A DNA stretch of 64,000 nucleotides from Pohlia nutans (taxonomy: Eukaryota; Streptophyta; Bryopsida; Bryales; Mniaceae): positions 3,137,650 through 3,201,649 of the forward strand of contig CM040104.1 of assembly GCA_022496805.1 (NCBI GenBank), in the 5' to 3' direction. A program made the position numbers and the translations under genes. Positions 19,558-30,010 of this stretch are shown here, piece after piece; position 1 is the stretch's first letter, and the number at the start of each line of letters is the position of its first letter. The notes below the pieces were generated by a model. That model saw nothing but the letters and a program-made list of their open reading frames with translations, had not been told where the DNA came from and did no database searches.

Positions 19558-19800
19558 AAGTCTTTAGAGACTTAGCTTTGAAAGCCGACGCGTGGGATGA
19601 ATGCATTTGCGGTATTTTCCAAAAGGCATAATCTCTAAAGACTTAACCTTTGTAGGCAACACGTGGCGACACGTGGAGTCTGCATGGTCCGCCATTATGG
19701 TGAAGAGCACAGCTGGACAATCACAATCGAAGCTTCTGGTGGTGCTTCTAAGTCGTGCAATGCAAATCCGGTTGAAGCTCTTAAGATGGGTATAAGTAGA
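19558..19800 (+). promoter_or_regulatory. Promoter of Bet v 1-type gene: duplicated module, DRE/ABRE-like boxes, TATA
   Basis: TATA-like TATAAGTA at 19791, about 120 bp before the ATG. Upstream are ACACGTGGC (19659-19667) and ACACGTGG (19669-19676), matching G-box/ABRE cores, and GCCGAC (19584-19589), matching the DRE/CRT core. A segment (AGACTTAGCTTT..CGTGGGA, from 19568) recurs about 70 bp downstream (AGACTTAACCTTTG..CGTGGCGA), and a 13-bp inverted repeat (19558-19570 with 19632-19644) spans the pair. Stress or ABA control is inferred from these motifs only. Confidence 0.5.
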
Positions 19801-19912
19801 GGTAGGCGACCTCACCATCCCACATAGTCACTCCTTAAGTGCTCTTCTAGTCGCTCCGTCTCCCACGTCCTTTCTTCTCTTGTGCACTTCCTCCCTCGCT
19901 CGCTTTGCAACC

Positions 19913-21048
19913 ATGTCACATACAATTTCTCACACCTTAGTGCTCCAGGCCTCGGTTGATGAGATCATGGAGGCCTGCAAGGAAATGGACAACATCTTTG
20001 TCGACCTTTTGCCGCAATATATCGTTAGCGCTAAGTTTCTTGAGGGCCATGGCGAGCATGGAAGCATTCGTTTTGTCACCACGGGTCCAGGTAACTATAT
20101 AGTCCCCACCTGCTACTTTCATTGTTATACCAATCATTTCTTTTGGATTTTTTGGATTTTTTGGATTTTGGACCGGTGCATTGAGGTGATGCAATTACTA
20201 AGTTCTCTAAAGTTTTGTTGTTATGTTGATCATTTCCTTTTGGTTTTGGACCGGTGCTTTGAGGCGATGTAGTCCAAACTAGTTTCGTTGTTACGTCGAT
20301 CGTTTCTTTTCGATTTTAGACCAATACTTTAAGGTGATCAAAAGGATTTGGTGTGCTTTTTCCGTTTGTGTTGTAGCGATTCCGCATGCGCTTTCCCTGA
20401 AAGAGCAGTTCATGCACAAGATTGACGACGCCACCAAAACGACGAAGTATACGCTTTTGGAAGGCGATGCACGCTACAACAACTTTGATGTTGAGGTTCA
20501 TTTCGAGGCAAAAGCTAACATCCAAACAGAGGCCACCTGGACTACCAAGTTCACTCCACTTGGCGACATGGATCCTCCTAAGGATGTGAAGGCTATTGTC
20601 AAGCTCGTGTTCAAGGCGATGGAAAAGGCTATTTACAAGAAGAGGTCGTTTATGCACACGGAGACGTTGGACGGATCCCCGGACGCCAGTTGGGAGCAGA
20701 TTATGCTAAAAGAGCTGCCGAAGCTCTTGGAATCCTCTACCTTGTTCCACGGTCACAGCGGACCTGGCAATGTCGGTTTGCTCAAGATGACCTTGGTAAT
20801 TATTTACAAGAAATTTGTTTCTAACTGTCCTTTCATTGGTGATTGATTTGTGTAACCAATCCAATTCTCATTGGTTATGTTTGGATGGTTGTGCAGCGAC
20901 GACTTATGTAGAGGAGGTGACGAAGAGCATGGACTTCATCAATATGGAGGGCAAGAAGATGGATTATATAGTGCTCAAGGGCAATCTTTGCTATATAGTT
21001 TGGTGTCCAAGGGTCCCAAGATTTCAGTTCAATTGTGTACCTATTTAA
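19913..21048 (+). CDS. Bet v 1/PR-10-type protein with a second, truncated Bet v 1 domain
   Basis: Exons 19913-20090, 20377-20795, then 20914-21048 (243 codons). Domain 1: SHTLVLQASVDEIMEACKEM, FLEGHGEHGSIRFV (the conserved Gly-rich loop), KEQFMHKIDD, YTLLEGDARYNNF, and a C-terminal helix VKLVFKAMEKAIYKK. Domain 2 follows directly: LDGSPDASWEQIMLKELPKL, GHSGPGNVGLLKM, VTKSMDFINMEGKKMDYIVLKG, and stops after about 95 residues. Intron 1 is phase 1 at codon 60, the classic PR-10 intron position, and intron 2 sits at the equivalent place of domain 2. The better acceptor for intron 2 (GCAG at 20896) gives an early stop (RRLM*); the acceptor at 20913 keeps frame. Family proteins bind small hydrophobic ligands; none can be named here. 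The second domain may be decaying. Confidence 0.8.
20125..20345 (+). repeat. Tandem repeat inside intron 1 of the Bet v 1-type gene
   Basis: Three degenerate units of about 70-78 bp with landmarks 'tttggaccggtgc' and 'ttgaggYgatg' at about 20168, 20246 and 20315, plus a short TTTTTGGA run at 20140-20167. Confidence 0.7.
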
Positions 21049-21688
21049 TTGAGAAATGGAATCAGAGTTTTGGGGTCTAATGGTTTATTGTGTTTGTATT
21101 GCATGCATTGACTAATACAAGTCAATTAGTTGTGGTAATATGTGTGCCTTTGTGTCAACTGCCAACAGCCCTTTTGGGATTAGCTCTTCTACACCATTTG
21201 AAGTCAACAATTGTCTGTGCTAATATTGGATTGCCCTTACTCTCCAAAGACTTTCGCTAAGCAATGAAAGTTTTCCTAACTTATTATGATTTTCCTCTCT
21301 ATTAGTAGGCAACAAACGATCATCCACTATGTGTACACAGGCCGTGATCTTTACCAAACGTTGTCTTGACATACAAGAGGAAATGACTAGGCAATGTATA
21401 GATGGCAAGAGATTTTGGCGAATATGTTGACGGTTGGGTAGAATTTTTACCTTCATTGGCATAAAAATTCCCATCCATGTATGCAACTCATCCACATCTA
21501 ATTTCCACAAAGTCGCACCTCCTTTGGGATTTCCATTGGCATTTAGCGTCCTAGCATATTTATAATAATTGGTTTCTTTGCAAAAAAATTAAGTGTTCTA
21601 ATCGACCAAAACCGCTCAAAGATTTTCATAGAAGTGGAAAAATCCCTAAAATGGTGAGTATGGTCTGGTTGTTCATTTGTAAAAGAGA
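21049..21688. other. No feature recognised
   Basis: Downstream of the Bet v 1-type gene. Short ORFs on both strands carry no motif. Confidence 0.4.
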
Positions 21689-22084
21689 GTGAGGCATAAG
21701 TGTAAGTTGTTCAGGCCTGTGTCCAGGAGCTCTCTTCATATTGATCCACGAATTGATCGCATTAGCCCCTCCCCCCAAAATCCACGTATGCTTCTCCTTC
21801 GGCCCCGGCCACCTCGACCCTTTGGTCCCACGCCGTCATCATTGACCATTTGCCCAGAGTGCGCTACTCTACGGCGGCCGTGTCCACAATGGCTGCGTCC
21901 ACGAGACCCCGTCCCAAAACTTCCCTGCAGTTACGGAACTTTGGAATCAGAAGTTGTCGAATTCAAACTAGCAGCCAACATGCAAAGTGATGTGGACAGT
22001 ACACCCAAGGCCCTTGTTATTGACGGAGGAACGTTTGCAAGTGGCATAGCCCATTGGAAGATGCGTTGTAACTCTATCTCTTAG
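21689..22084 (+). CDS. Unrecognised GC-rich open frame
   Basis: 131 codons, noticeably GC-richer than its surroundings from about 21750. The first half is Pro/Arg-rich; the second reads LESEVVEFKLAANMQSDVD and KALVIDGGTFASG, which looks protein-like but matches no family I can name with confidence. No splice sites or upstream signals could be tied to it. It could be an exon remnant or a captured gene fragment. Confidence 0.2.
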   Translation: MRHKCKLFRPVSRSSLHIDPRIDRISPSPQNPRMLLLRPRPPRPFGPTPSSLTICPECATLRRPCPQWLRPRDPVPKLPCSYGTLESEVVEFKLAANMQSDVDSTPKALVIDGGTFASGIAHWKMRCNSIS

Positions 22085-22345
22085 TCATAGCCAGTCCGTT
22101 CACTAAACGATATGTTGTCCCTTGGCGCGAGCATGTCCGTCCACTAGACGGTCAATCTGTCCATTGGCAACGGCCATGATGTCCACTACCAATCCATTCG
22201 TTGACAACGGCCAATCCGGTCTAACAGACGGCCAATCCGTCCCTTGAGGACAGCTAGTCCATCCACTAAACGGCTAATTTTTCCTTTGGCAATGGCTAGG
22301 CCGTCTATTCGATGGCTTAGCCGTTCTTCAATGAAGTCAAGTTTG
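22085..22345. repeat. Degenerate minisatellite (ACGGCCAATCCGTCC-like)
   Basis: Roughly eight imperfect units around 'cggccaatccgtcc' and 'ttggcaacggc', with period near 30-36 bp. Each unit has internal dyad character (ccgt..acgg). Confidence 0.7.
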
Positions 22346-23470
22346 TTCGTTCATTTGACGTTTAGTTCATTCGACCTTTAGTTCATTCGACATCTAGAAA
22401 ATGCAATGTTTTCGTGTGTGCATTGAACAGCCCACAGCATATCCGCGGAAACGTAGGATTCCTTAGTTCCTATATAATTCTCCCTCCAAATAAATGGGGA
22501 AATTATATTAGGGTAATGAGGATCTATTTAATGACAAGGGTAGGTGATCTGTTTTTGCAAATATTCATGTGCATCTCGTCAAAAAAATCCTAACAATTTA
22601 TTGTTTATATTTACTACTATAATTAATTACCTCACATTATTGAAATTGTTTTTTTTTACTGTATTTAATACAACAAACAACCATGTGAACCATGATTTCT
22701 AAATTCCACTGCACATATGTATATATAGGTAATTACATTTATTTAATGTATAAAAATACATCTATATATTTTTTTATTTTAAAATTTCACTTCAAATTTG
22801 ATTTAAAAATTATAGTTTTAAATGCTAACAATGGGAGATTTAAGCAAAGAAAACTTATTAAAAAAAAAACATCCAACATAGGGATGTTCACATTTGAAAA
22901 TAATAAGCAGCCCAATCTTTGGTCGTTTTTAACAACCCTTGGAACATATTTTTCACTTTTATTCACTCTAGCTAATATTTCCATTCTCTAATCAAGGAAG
23001 AGAATTCCTAATCTTAGTATCCTCTAATCCAACTATTCATTTGAAAACACTTTATTTTTCTATACCATTTAATTAGAAAACTTATAAAATTGGTTTTAAA
23101 GTTTTAAATGTGAACATTCTCTCAAGCATAACTTACTTTTCCTTCAAGCAAACAATAGCTTCATTTTCATGTTGTGATCATTCCAAGCATATAAAAGATT
23201 ATAGAATTTGGAACAAAATGAACATAATATGAGGTAGTTCAATTGAAGCTTAATTTCTTTGAGCCCAACTATATATATATATATATATGCACTTGATATA
23301 TAACCATAAATGTATATTTATATAGATGAATACAAATGTATGTATGAATAAAGATATAAGTACCTATCCATATAGATATCCATAAATATTTATATACATG
23401 TATATATATAAATACACATATATACGTAAACATATACATATATAAATATACACATACATACATATGCAAT
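22346..23470. other. AT-rich intergenic DNA ending in TA/CATA simple repeats
   Basis: No gene seen. 23269-23288 is (TA)n and 23290-23465 is a degenerate TATA/CATACA-rich tract directly abutting the second retrotransposon copy. Confidence 0.6.
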
Positions 23471-24579
23471 TATTGGTATGGATCTTGTTAGTACGGTGTT
23501 TGTTGGTATGTATAATGTTACGGGTGAGTGGTCAGAGTTGAGGTTGTGGTCATTGTCTGTAGTTGATATGTATAAGGAATTATCTGGTGTTTTAATGTAG
23601 TATCCATCTATTAAGCTGGTTTGGTTATAGTTTTGTCCCCCTTGTTGTGAATATGGGCAGTTTGTTGGGATGTATTCTAATTGGAGATTATTTGTAAATG
23701 TTCTCCATTCTATGTTGTCCGTTTGTGGTGGAGTTGTGTCGGTTCCGTTTTGTCGTCCGATGAGTGGTATGTCTCTGTTAAAATCACCACATAGTATGTG
23801 TGTGGTATTCGGATGTGCATTGATTTGTTGTGTTATATTTTGTTGGATCATTGGTATATATTGTATGTCCTCTGCATGTGACGGCATATAAATGTGAATA
23901 ATTAGCCACGTTTGTAATGGTTTGTTGTCTATTTTTATTATTTGTAGATAAGGTGATATTTCTCTGGGGGTTGGGATTTTAGTGACATTGCCGGGGTATG
24001 CATATTTTTGATGTATTAGTGTGAGGAGACCTCCTCTTGCGGGTATGTATGGTATTCTTTGTTGCATGCATCTTGTTAGGGCATGTGTGTTGTTAAAAAT
24101 TAATTTGTATTTTGGAAATAGGTGTTGCATGTATTTGGTAGATTTTGTAGCGGTTATTTTAGTTTCTTGTATTGTGATGATGGCGGGTTCATCAAGTGTG
24201 TTGGTAATTAGTTCATGTAAATTTGGAAGGGCCGTATTTAGTGATGAGGCATTCCATGTAATAAATCTTGTATTATAATTTGTTGTTTGTATTTCTTGTG
24301 GTTGTATTGTGGGTATATTTGGAAGTGGTGGGGGTGATTATATTCATGTAGTGGTTCATATATTTTTAAGGTTTCTTCTAATAAGTTGATAGGGAGAAAT
24401 GAGAATTTATCAGTCATGTTTTGGAGGGTTATAGGATCATTGTGTTGATGAATACAATCGTAAATTTCTTTGTGAATGGTATTTGGTGGGTTTATTAGGT
24501 ATTGGTTATTTTCTGTGAATTCTGTGTATGGGTGTTTTGTTGAAATGTGTCTTTCAGGTGGGTTTTGTAGTAAGGACAT
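23471..24579 (-). pseudogene. Linker and truncated APE endonuclease, copy 2
   Basis: 24579-24238 is the linker frame and 24292-23471 the endonuclease frame (ITWNASS, IQETK, LCGDFNRD, NSDHSPV). It is cut at the element boundary, after which the frame runs into microsatellite sequence (to 23390). All endonuclease catalytic motifs are kept, but there is no RT. Confidence 0.7.
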
Positions 24580-24800
24580 TTTTTCTAGTAGTAGAGTTGT
24601 CCAGTCAGGGTTTGGAATTTGTATTAGGAGTTGGTCACATGTTTCTTTTGATGGACTAATTGTAACGATAAGAGCGCATAGTATTCTTGGTGATGGATGA
24701 TGTTGATTTTAATAAATATAATTTGATAAGTGTGGATAGTCGTTACTGGTTTCCGCATGATTTGGATGTGTTATATTTAGGATAGGTGAGAATTGTTTTG

Positions 24801-26129
24801 CTAAATGTTGGTATTCTGGTTGTAATTTAATCGTACTTGGTATAAGTATGTTTTGGATCTTCTTTTATGTGTGGGTGGGTGTGTTTTTAGTAAGTCGGGC
24901 ATGGGACCGGGGTTGGTTTCAATGTCCCCGCATAATAGTAGTATTTGATGTAAAAAGTTTCTTTTTAGAGGGGATTTTTGGATTGTTTTTTCTATTTTTA
25001 TTTGTTTGTTTTGGACGAGGCCGGTAGGCCGAGTCCATTGTTGATGGTTATTTCTTTTTGTATTCTTTGTGGGGAGTATGTTTAATAGTGGTGTATGGTT
25101 TGGAGGTTGTTTGGTTGGTCTTTCCATGTCTTGAAGTATAATGGATTTGTGTGTGATTGTGTTGTTGAGTAGATTTGGTGGTATCTTTTTATCTACTAGA
25201 TTTTTGAGGTGATGTTTGTACTTGATTGATGTTGGTGAAGAGTATGGTTTATGATGATTTAGGCGGGTTTTATTGTTTGGTGTGGTGTGTGTGATTATTG
25301 TATTCTTTGTTGTGTAGATTTGTTGTATTAAATTTTTGTAATAATGGAGATTTTGGGACTCTTTTGACGGGATGTTAGATGGGATGTATTTGTTGTTGCC
25401 TTTTTTTAAGTAATTGTAGAGGCGTAGGTATTTAATTGTGATTATTATGGCATATGTTTGATTAGGTGTGCTATTATTGGGTAGGGTTGTGTACTCTATT
25501 TTCTCTTGTATTTCGGGGTATTTCATGTCTGTGCATGGTGGAGTGTATGGATACCATGTTATGGCGTTTTGATGTGAGGGTGTTTGGTTATGATAATTTG
25601 TAGCTTTTAGTGTGTGTTTCAAATTTTTTGTATTGTTGATGGATTTTTGGAGATGTACATGAGAGCTGTATGCGATTCCTTGTAATTTAGTCTTTTTATC
25701 TACTAGTTTTTTGAGGTGATGTTTGTACTTGATTGATTTTGGTGTAGAGTATGGTTTATGATGACTTAGACGAGTTTTATTGTTTGGTGTGATGTGTGTG
25801 ATTATTGTATTCTTTGTTGTGTAGATTTGTTGTATTAGATTTTTGTAATAATAGAGATTTTGGAGCTTTTTTGACGTGATGTTAGATGTGATGTATTTGT
25901 TGTGGCCGTTTGTTAAGTAATTGTAGGGGCGTAGGTATGTAATTGTGATTATTATGGCATATGTTTGATTAGGTGTGCTATTACTGGGTAGGGTTGTGTA
26001 TTCTATTTTTTCTTGTATTTCGGGGTATTCCCTGTCTATGCATGTTGGAGTATATGTGTACCATAATATGGTGTTTTGATGTGAGGGTGATTGGTTATGA
26101 TAATTTGTAGCTTTTAGTAGGTGTTTCAA
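24801..26129 (-). CDS. ORF2 leader with 2A motif, copy 2
   Basis: Same 442-codon protein as in copy 1, including the tandem 169-codon units (26184-25678 and 25677-25177) and GDIETNPGP at 24929-24903. Confidence 0.65.
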   Translation of the reverse strand: MKHLLKATNYHNQSPSHQNTILWYTYTPTCIDREYPEIQEKIEYTTLPSNSTPNQTYAIIITITYLRPYNYLTNGHNKYITSNITSKKLQNLYYYKNLIQQIYTTKNTIITHITPNNKTRLSHHKPYSTPKSIKYKHHLKKLVDKKTKLQGIAYSSHVHLQKSINNTKNLKHTLKATNYHNQTPSHQNAITWYPYTPPCTDMKYPEIQEKIEYTTLPNNSTPNQTYAIIITIKYLRLYNYLKKGNNKYIPSNIPSKESQNLHYYKNLIQQIYTTKNTIITHTTPNNKTRLNHHKPYSSPTSIKYKHHLKNLVDKKIPPNLLNNTITHKSIILQDMERPTKQPPNHTPLLNILPTKNTKRNNHQQWTRPTGLVQNKQIKIEKTIQKSPLKRNFLHQILLLCGDIETNPGPMPDLLKTHPPTHKRRSKTYLYQVRLNYNQNTNI

Positions 26130-26318
26130 ATTCTTTGTATTGTTGATGGATTTTTGGAGATTTTCATGAGAACTATATGCGATTTTTTTTAATGTGAAAA
26201 CAATGGAGTTTTTTTATTGATGAGATATGGAGAAATGTAGTAATATGTAATTGAAAAGATGTACTATGGTATGTGGCTAAATCACTCTTTTTTTGGTCGA
26301 TGGGGTTGTAGGTCAGAG

Positions 26319-28548
26319 CTAGTTTGGCGGCTGACTAGACTCTGGGGCAGGCAGGGCTGGGCGCGTAAGCTTCTGGACTACCAATATGCTTTGGCCTAAG
26401 ACTTGCTCTAAATTGTTGATGGCAGACCTAAGCTCTACGTCGATGTTATCTGCATAACTTTTGGCCTCGACTATCAGTTCCTGTTTGAGAGTGCTCATGT
26501 CAGACTTAAACTCAACTCGCAGTTTCTGATTCTCTTTGGAGACGGCATCCACGACGATTGTGCTGATCTCCTCCTTCGACAATGTTGGCTTCGAGGGTTT
26601 GGGTGCATTCTGAAGCGTGGCGACGGTGCCAGCAAGTGCCGTCTTCACGTCCATAAATCCGAATTGTTTGAGTACCTCCTCGCTGGGTTTGGCGCTCCCG
26701 TCGAGACTGTTGGGGTGAGGCTGAAGGTCAATCCACTTGTTGTGTAGGCGAGTGGTCTTCCGCAGGTATTGCTTATACACGGCCGCATTGAGACATTCGA
26801 CGTTGGCGATTCCTGAGTGAGTGCTTCCAGTGGCTCGTGGGAAGTAAATTGAAGCAATGTTGTTGGGTCCCATGTAACCTCGCAGGCTGTCTTCCACTTG
26901 CTCTACTGTCTTGGTGAGATTCAATTCCTTCGCTATAAGCACCAGGCAATTGCGTCTAATTACATCGTCTCGTGACAAGTTATCCGTGTTGGCTGCCGCA
27001 GGCTGTAGAATCTCACCCATGACGGTGAGCTTGTATTTGGAGATTTTACTGACCTGATCCGGTGATGTAGTTGTCAACCAGCTGTAGGTGTCGCTTGCGG
27101 TTTTTTGAGCTTGGGTGATCTCGAATTCGTATCCCCTGCGAAAGCTATCTTCAACAACGTACTTGAGCAGTTGATGTGCGTCGATGTCTTTGAATGTCTC
27201 GCTATTGATTTTGATGGAGAGTTGCTTGCTTGCGGCAATGGGATTGTAAGATTTTGCAATCTTAGCAACCGTGACGGCGTCGTCGTCTAGCGTGATGGCA
27301 AATATGCGAGCGCCGCACAACAACGCTTTTCCATCGTTTTCGGGGTCCTGCAGGTGGATTTTGGCCATTCTTGACCAAACTCGTGCGGTCCTTGGCCCAT
27401 GGCACAAAATTGCTATTGGCTCCGCTATCTAATTGCCGAGGGGAATAGCCATTTCTTGGAAGCGGCGTACTATTTTCTTCATAACCTGTTCTTGGCTGAA
27501 GGATGTGCTAGGTTTGGCAAAATGTAGCAAAATATGATAGTCCAACGAGAGATTTGTTGTGGTGTTTACCTTAATGTCAAATGGGAGTTGCGTAATGTTG
27601 AAGTGTTGTCCTTCAATTTTGTCTAAACGCGAGGTTGGCCACAGCTTTTGCGGGACGCGTGGGAAGGGCATTCTTCCTGTCTTCAGGTCGATCGCTTCTT
27701 GTTCTATGAAACCAGAAACCTGATGTTACAAGCTCGGCCAATGGTGTGTTGACAATGATGGGGGGCACTCCGCCTTCGTAAGCAATTGCTTCCATTGCTG
27801 GAAATCCGTACCAGAACTTAGTTTTGGATGGGTCACGAGCAGTAGAGACGCTGGTGTAATTTGCCTTTGCTTTCTTCTGCAATGTGTTCTCTGGGTCGGG
27901 TGTAGTACGTTTGTTGGAGGCCGTCGCATCTTCCATCTCAATTTCTTGCGATGCTGGTGTAGAGATGTGGGATCCAGAAGGATGCTGAGGGTTTGACATG
28001 GCGCTTGGCAAAGGTGGTGGGTGATATGTCAAGAGAAGGTAAATAAGATTGAGAAGTATCGTGTGAAATAAAGTTGAGAAATATTCGGATTTATATGTTT
28101 TACGACGGCGTTTGTAGGCCTTGAAGTATTTTGCAGGGGCCCTCCAGGAAGCTTTTGTCTTCCTGGCTTTACATGGGTTGCATAGTACTTCTAAGGAGCA
28201 GCATTGATACAAAGCTTTTAATTGCGTAATTGAAAACTGAATGGAAGAGGAAGTGTTAGTGAACTTACCTCTGTTTGCAGTGGAGCGCCTGGCCGTCGGA
28301 ATGGTTGTGAGTGGAGATTCCGGTGCAGGAATGGAGGCTTGCCCTGCGTCACGCGAGCTGGAGGCAGGTGTGGCACGGCGTTGGCTCCTGCGCAGTGTGT
28401 GCTGAGGCCGGTTTGATTTGTTGGTGCTGAGGTCGTGCAGCCGACTCGCTAGACGTGTGGTCGTCTCACTGCTTGCCTTGGTTTGAGGTTGTTTCGTGGA
28501 GGGATAAGAGCTTCTCCTCATGCGGACAGTTGGTGGTGGGTGTACCAC
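26319..28548 (-). pseudogene. ORF1 of retrotransposon copy 2 (three frames)
   Basis: Segments 28548-27613, 27671-27429 and 27407-26319 encode the same gag-like protein parts as copy 1, with the same frameshift near 27640 and the same TAG between the last two. The C-terminal coiled coil is present. Confidence 0.6.
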
Positions 28549-28674
28549 GGAGCGAGGTTAATCGTGATGATGTGCACTATCAAGCTATTAGAAAGTAATG
28601 CTGAATCTAATCTGAGATTGAGAGATTGCAAAGGAGAGAGGACTGTTGCCTAGAGGTGGATATTCCACCGGTGC

Positions 28675-29639
28675 TGTGATCTTGTGGATGACTTTGACGT
28701 TGGAGGTGCAGGAAGAATGCTTGCGCGCGCGAGCTTGGTCCTGTGTCAATTCATGTTGGCCGCCGTGCAACGTGGGAGTGCCGAAGTAGCAGGTGTGTGC
28801 TTGGGTTCGGTGTTTGCACACAGGGAGCGGCGCTGTAACACAATGCACCGTCGCTCTTGCAGTTGATGCGTGAAATATAGTCCCCCAGCCGCTTCAGTTT
28901 GGGTACATTCGTAATGCGTCCTTGCGAAGGTCCTAATAGATCGAGATCTGAAAATCTCGGGCTGTGCAAATCTCTTGTGTGCAGAACACCGGTCCTTCAA
29001 CTTTCTTTGTCCGTAATGTTATTCGATGCACTTGAGCCGCCCAGCAGCTTCAGAAATCCGGCTATAAGCAGTGAAGCACACGACAGTCAGGGCATTGAGT
29101 TGCAGGTTACCTAAGCTACACGACCGCTTCTCGTAACATCACCGACTGCTACAATTGGGCCAACATCGATCAAGTGTACTGCATCGAGATCTGTCTCGGT
29201 GCCACAGTTTTCCACCCACTGTGTATCAGCTTGAATCCGGTGTCCCAGCAAACCACACCTCACAGGATCTAGATCACGCACTCACATTCAACCCGCACTC
29301 ATGCTTCACTCTTGCGCCGCTCTGGAGCTCTCAAATTTGCTCATCGTTTGTCCACCATGCAAAACTACCTACCTGTCCATACCTCAAGGATGTGCTCAAA
29401 CCAACCCAATAAGACAATTATTACTTCAAAAATATTTAGAAAATATTTTAAGATATTTTTTTAAATATTTTTATTAAACATATATTTTATTCTATTCTAT
29501 TTATAAATTAATATCTAATTTGACATGCCCAAACTTTGGCCACATTAGATCCACGTCATTTTATTTTTTTTTATTAAATTTTCTTTGTGATACTAAAAAC
29601 ATCAAAAATGAAAAATTGCATAAGAACTTGCGGCCCTGT
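28675..29639. other. Unassigned DNA next to the retrotransposon 5' end
   Basis: 28675-29120 is GC-richer than the surroundings and has several overlapping short ORFs on both strands, none with a recognisable motif. It shows no match to the RNase H part of the element, unlike the flank of copy 1. 29420-29600 is AT-rich. Confidence 0.4.
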
Positions 29640-30010
29640 GGAGGCCTTAGATTTCCTGTAATGAATGAATCATCGGAACAGGCATCCATGCTAGGCATCC
29701 AAAACTCATACTATTACTTTTAGTGCTTATTCTAGCAAAGCACCTTGTTCTACATGGCTACACACAAATATATTCATTAACCCCTAAATGACCGTTGGCA
29801 TCCTAATAGTTGAAGCATTCTAGGGAGAGGTGTCAAGAATGATTGATACTATTGCAAAATATAGATGATTAGAAATCCGGCGTTGCATCATGGACTCATA
29901 TACGAGTCGATTTGTGTCTCGAAAATGTCAAACCTCGTTTTCCCAAAAGCGGCTAGTTAGGGTTTCTAGGGCAACTAGGAGTAGTCTTTCCGCCATAAAT
30001 AGGAGAAGTA

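Larger units (their letters stand above)
23471..28674 (-). mobile_element. Second copy of the non-LTR retrotransposon: complete 5' end, truncated inside the endonuclease
   Basis: 5,204 bp corresponding base for base in length to 8533-13736 (coordinate sum 37207 throughout). All translated segments are identical, including the frameshift and stop in ORF1 and the 2A leader. The 5' end (GCACCGGTGG at 28674) is intact; the 3' side stops after TRSIPI, 35 codons beyond the SDH motif. No RT, RNase H or 3' tail follows, and no target duplication was found. Loss of the 3' side is the reverse of ordinary LINE 5' truncation. Confidence 0.9.

Noticed and set aside
23269..23469. Minus-strand ORF rich in Tyr/Ile/Cys
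   Set aside because: Translation of TA/CATA simple repeats.
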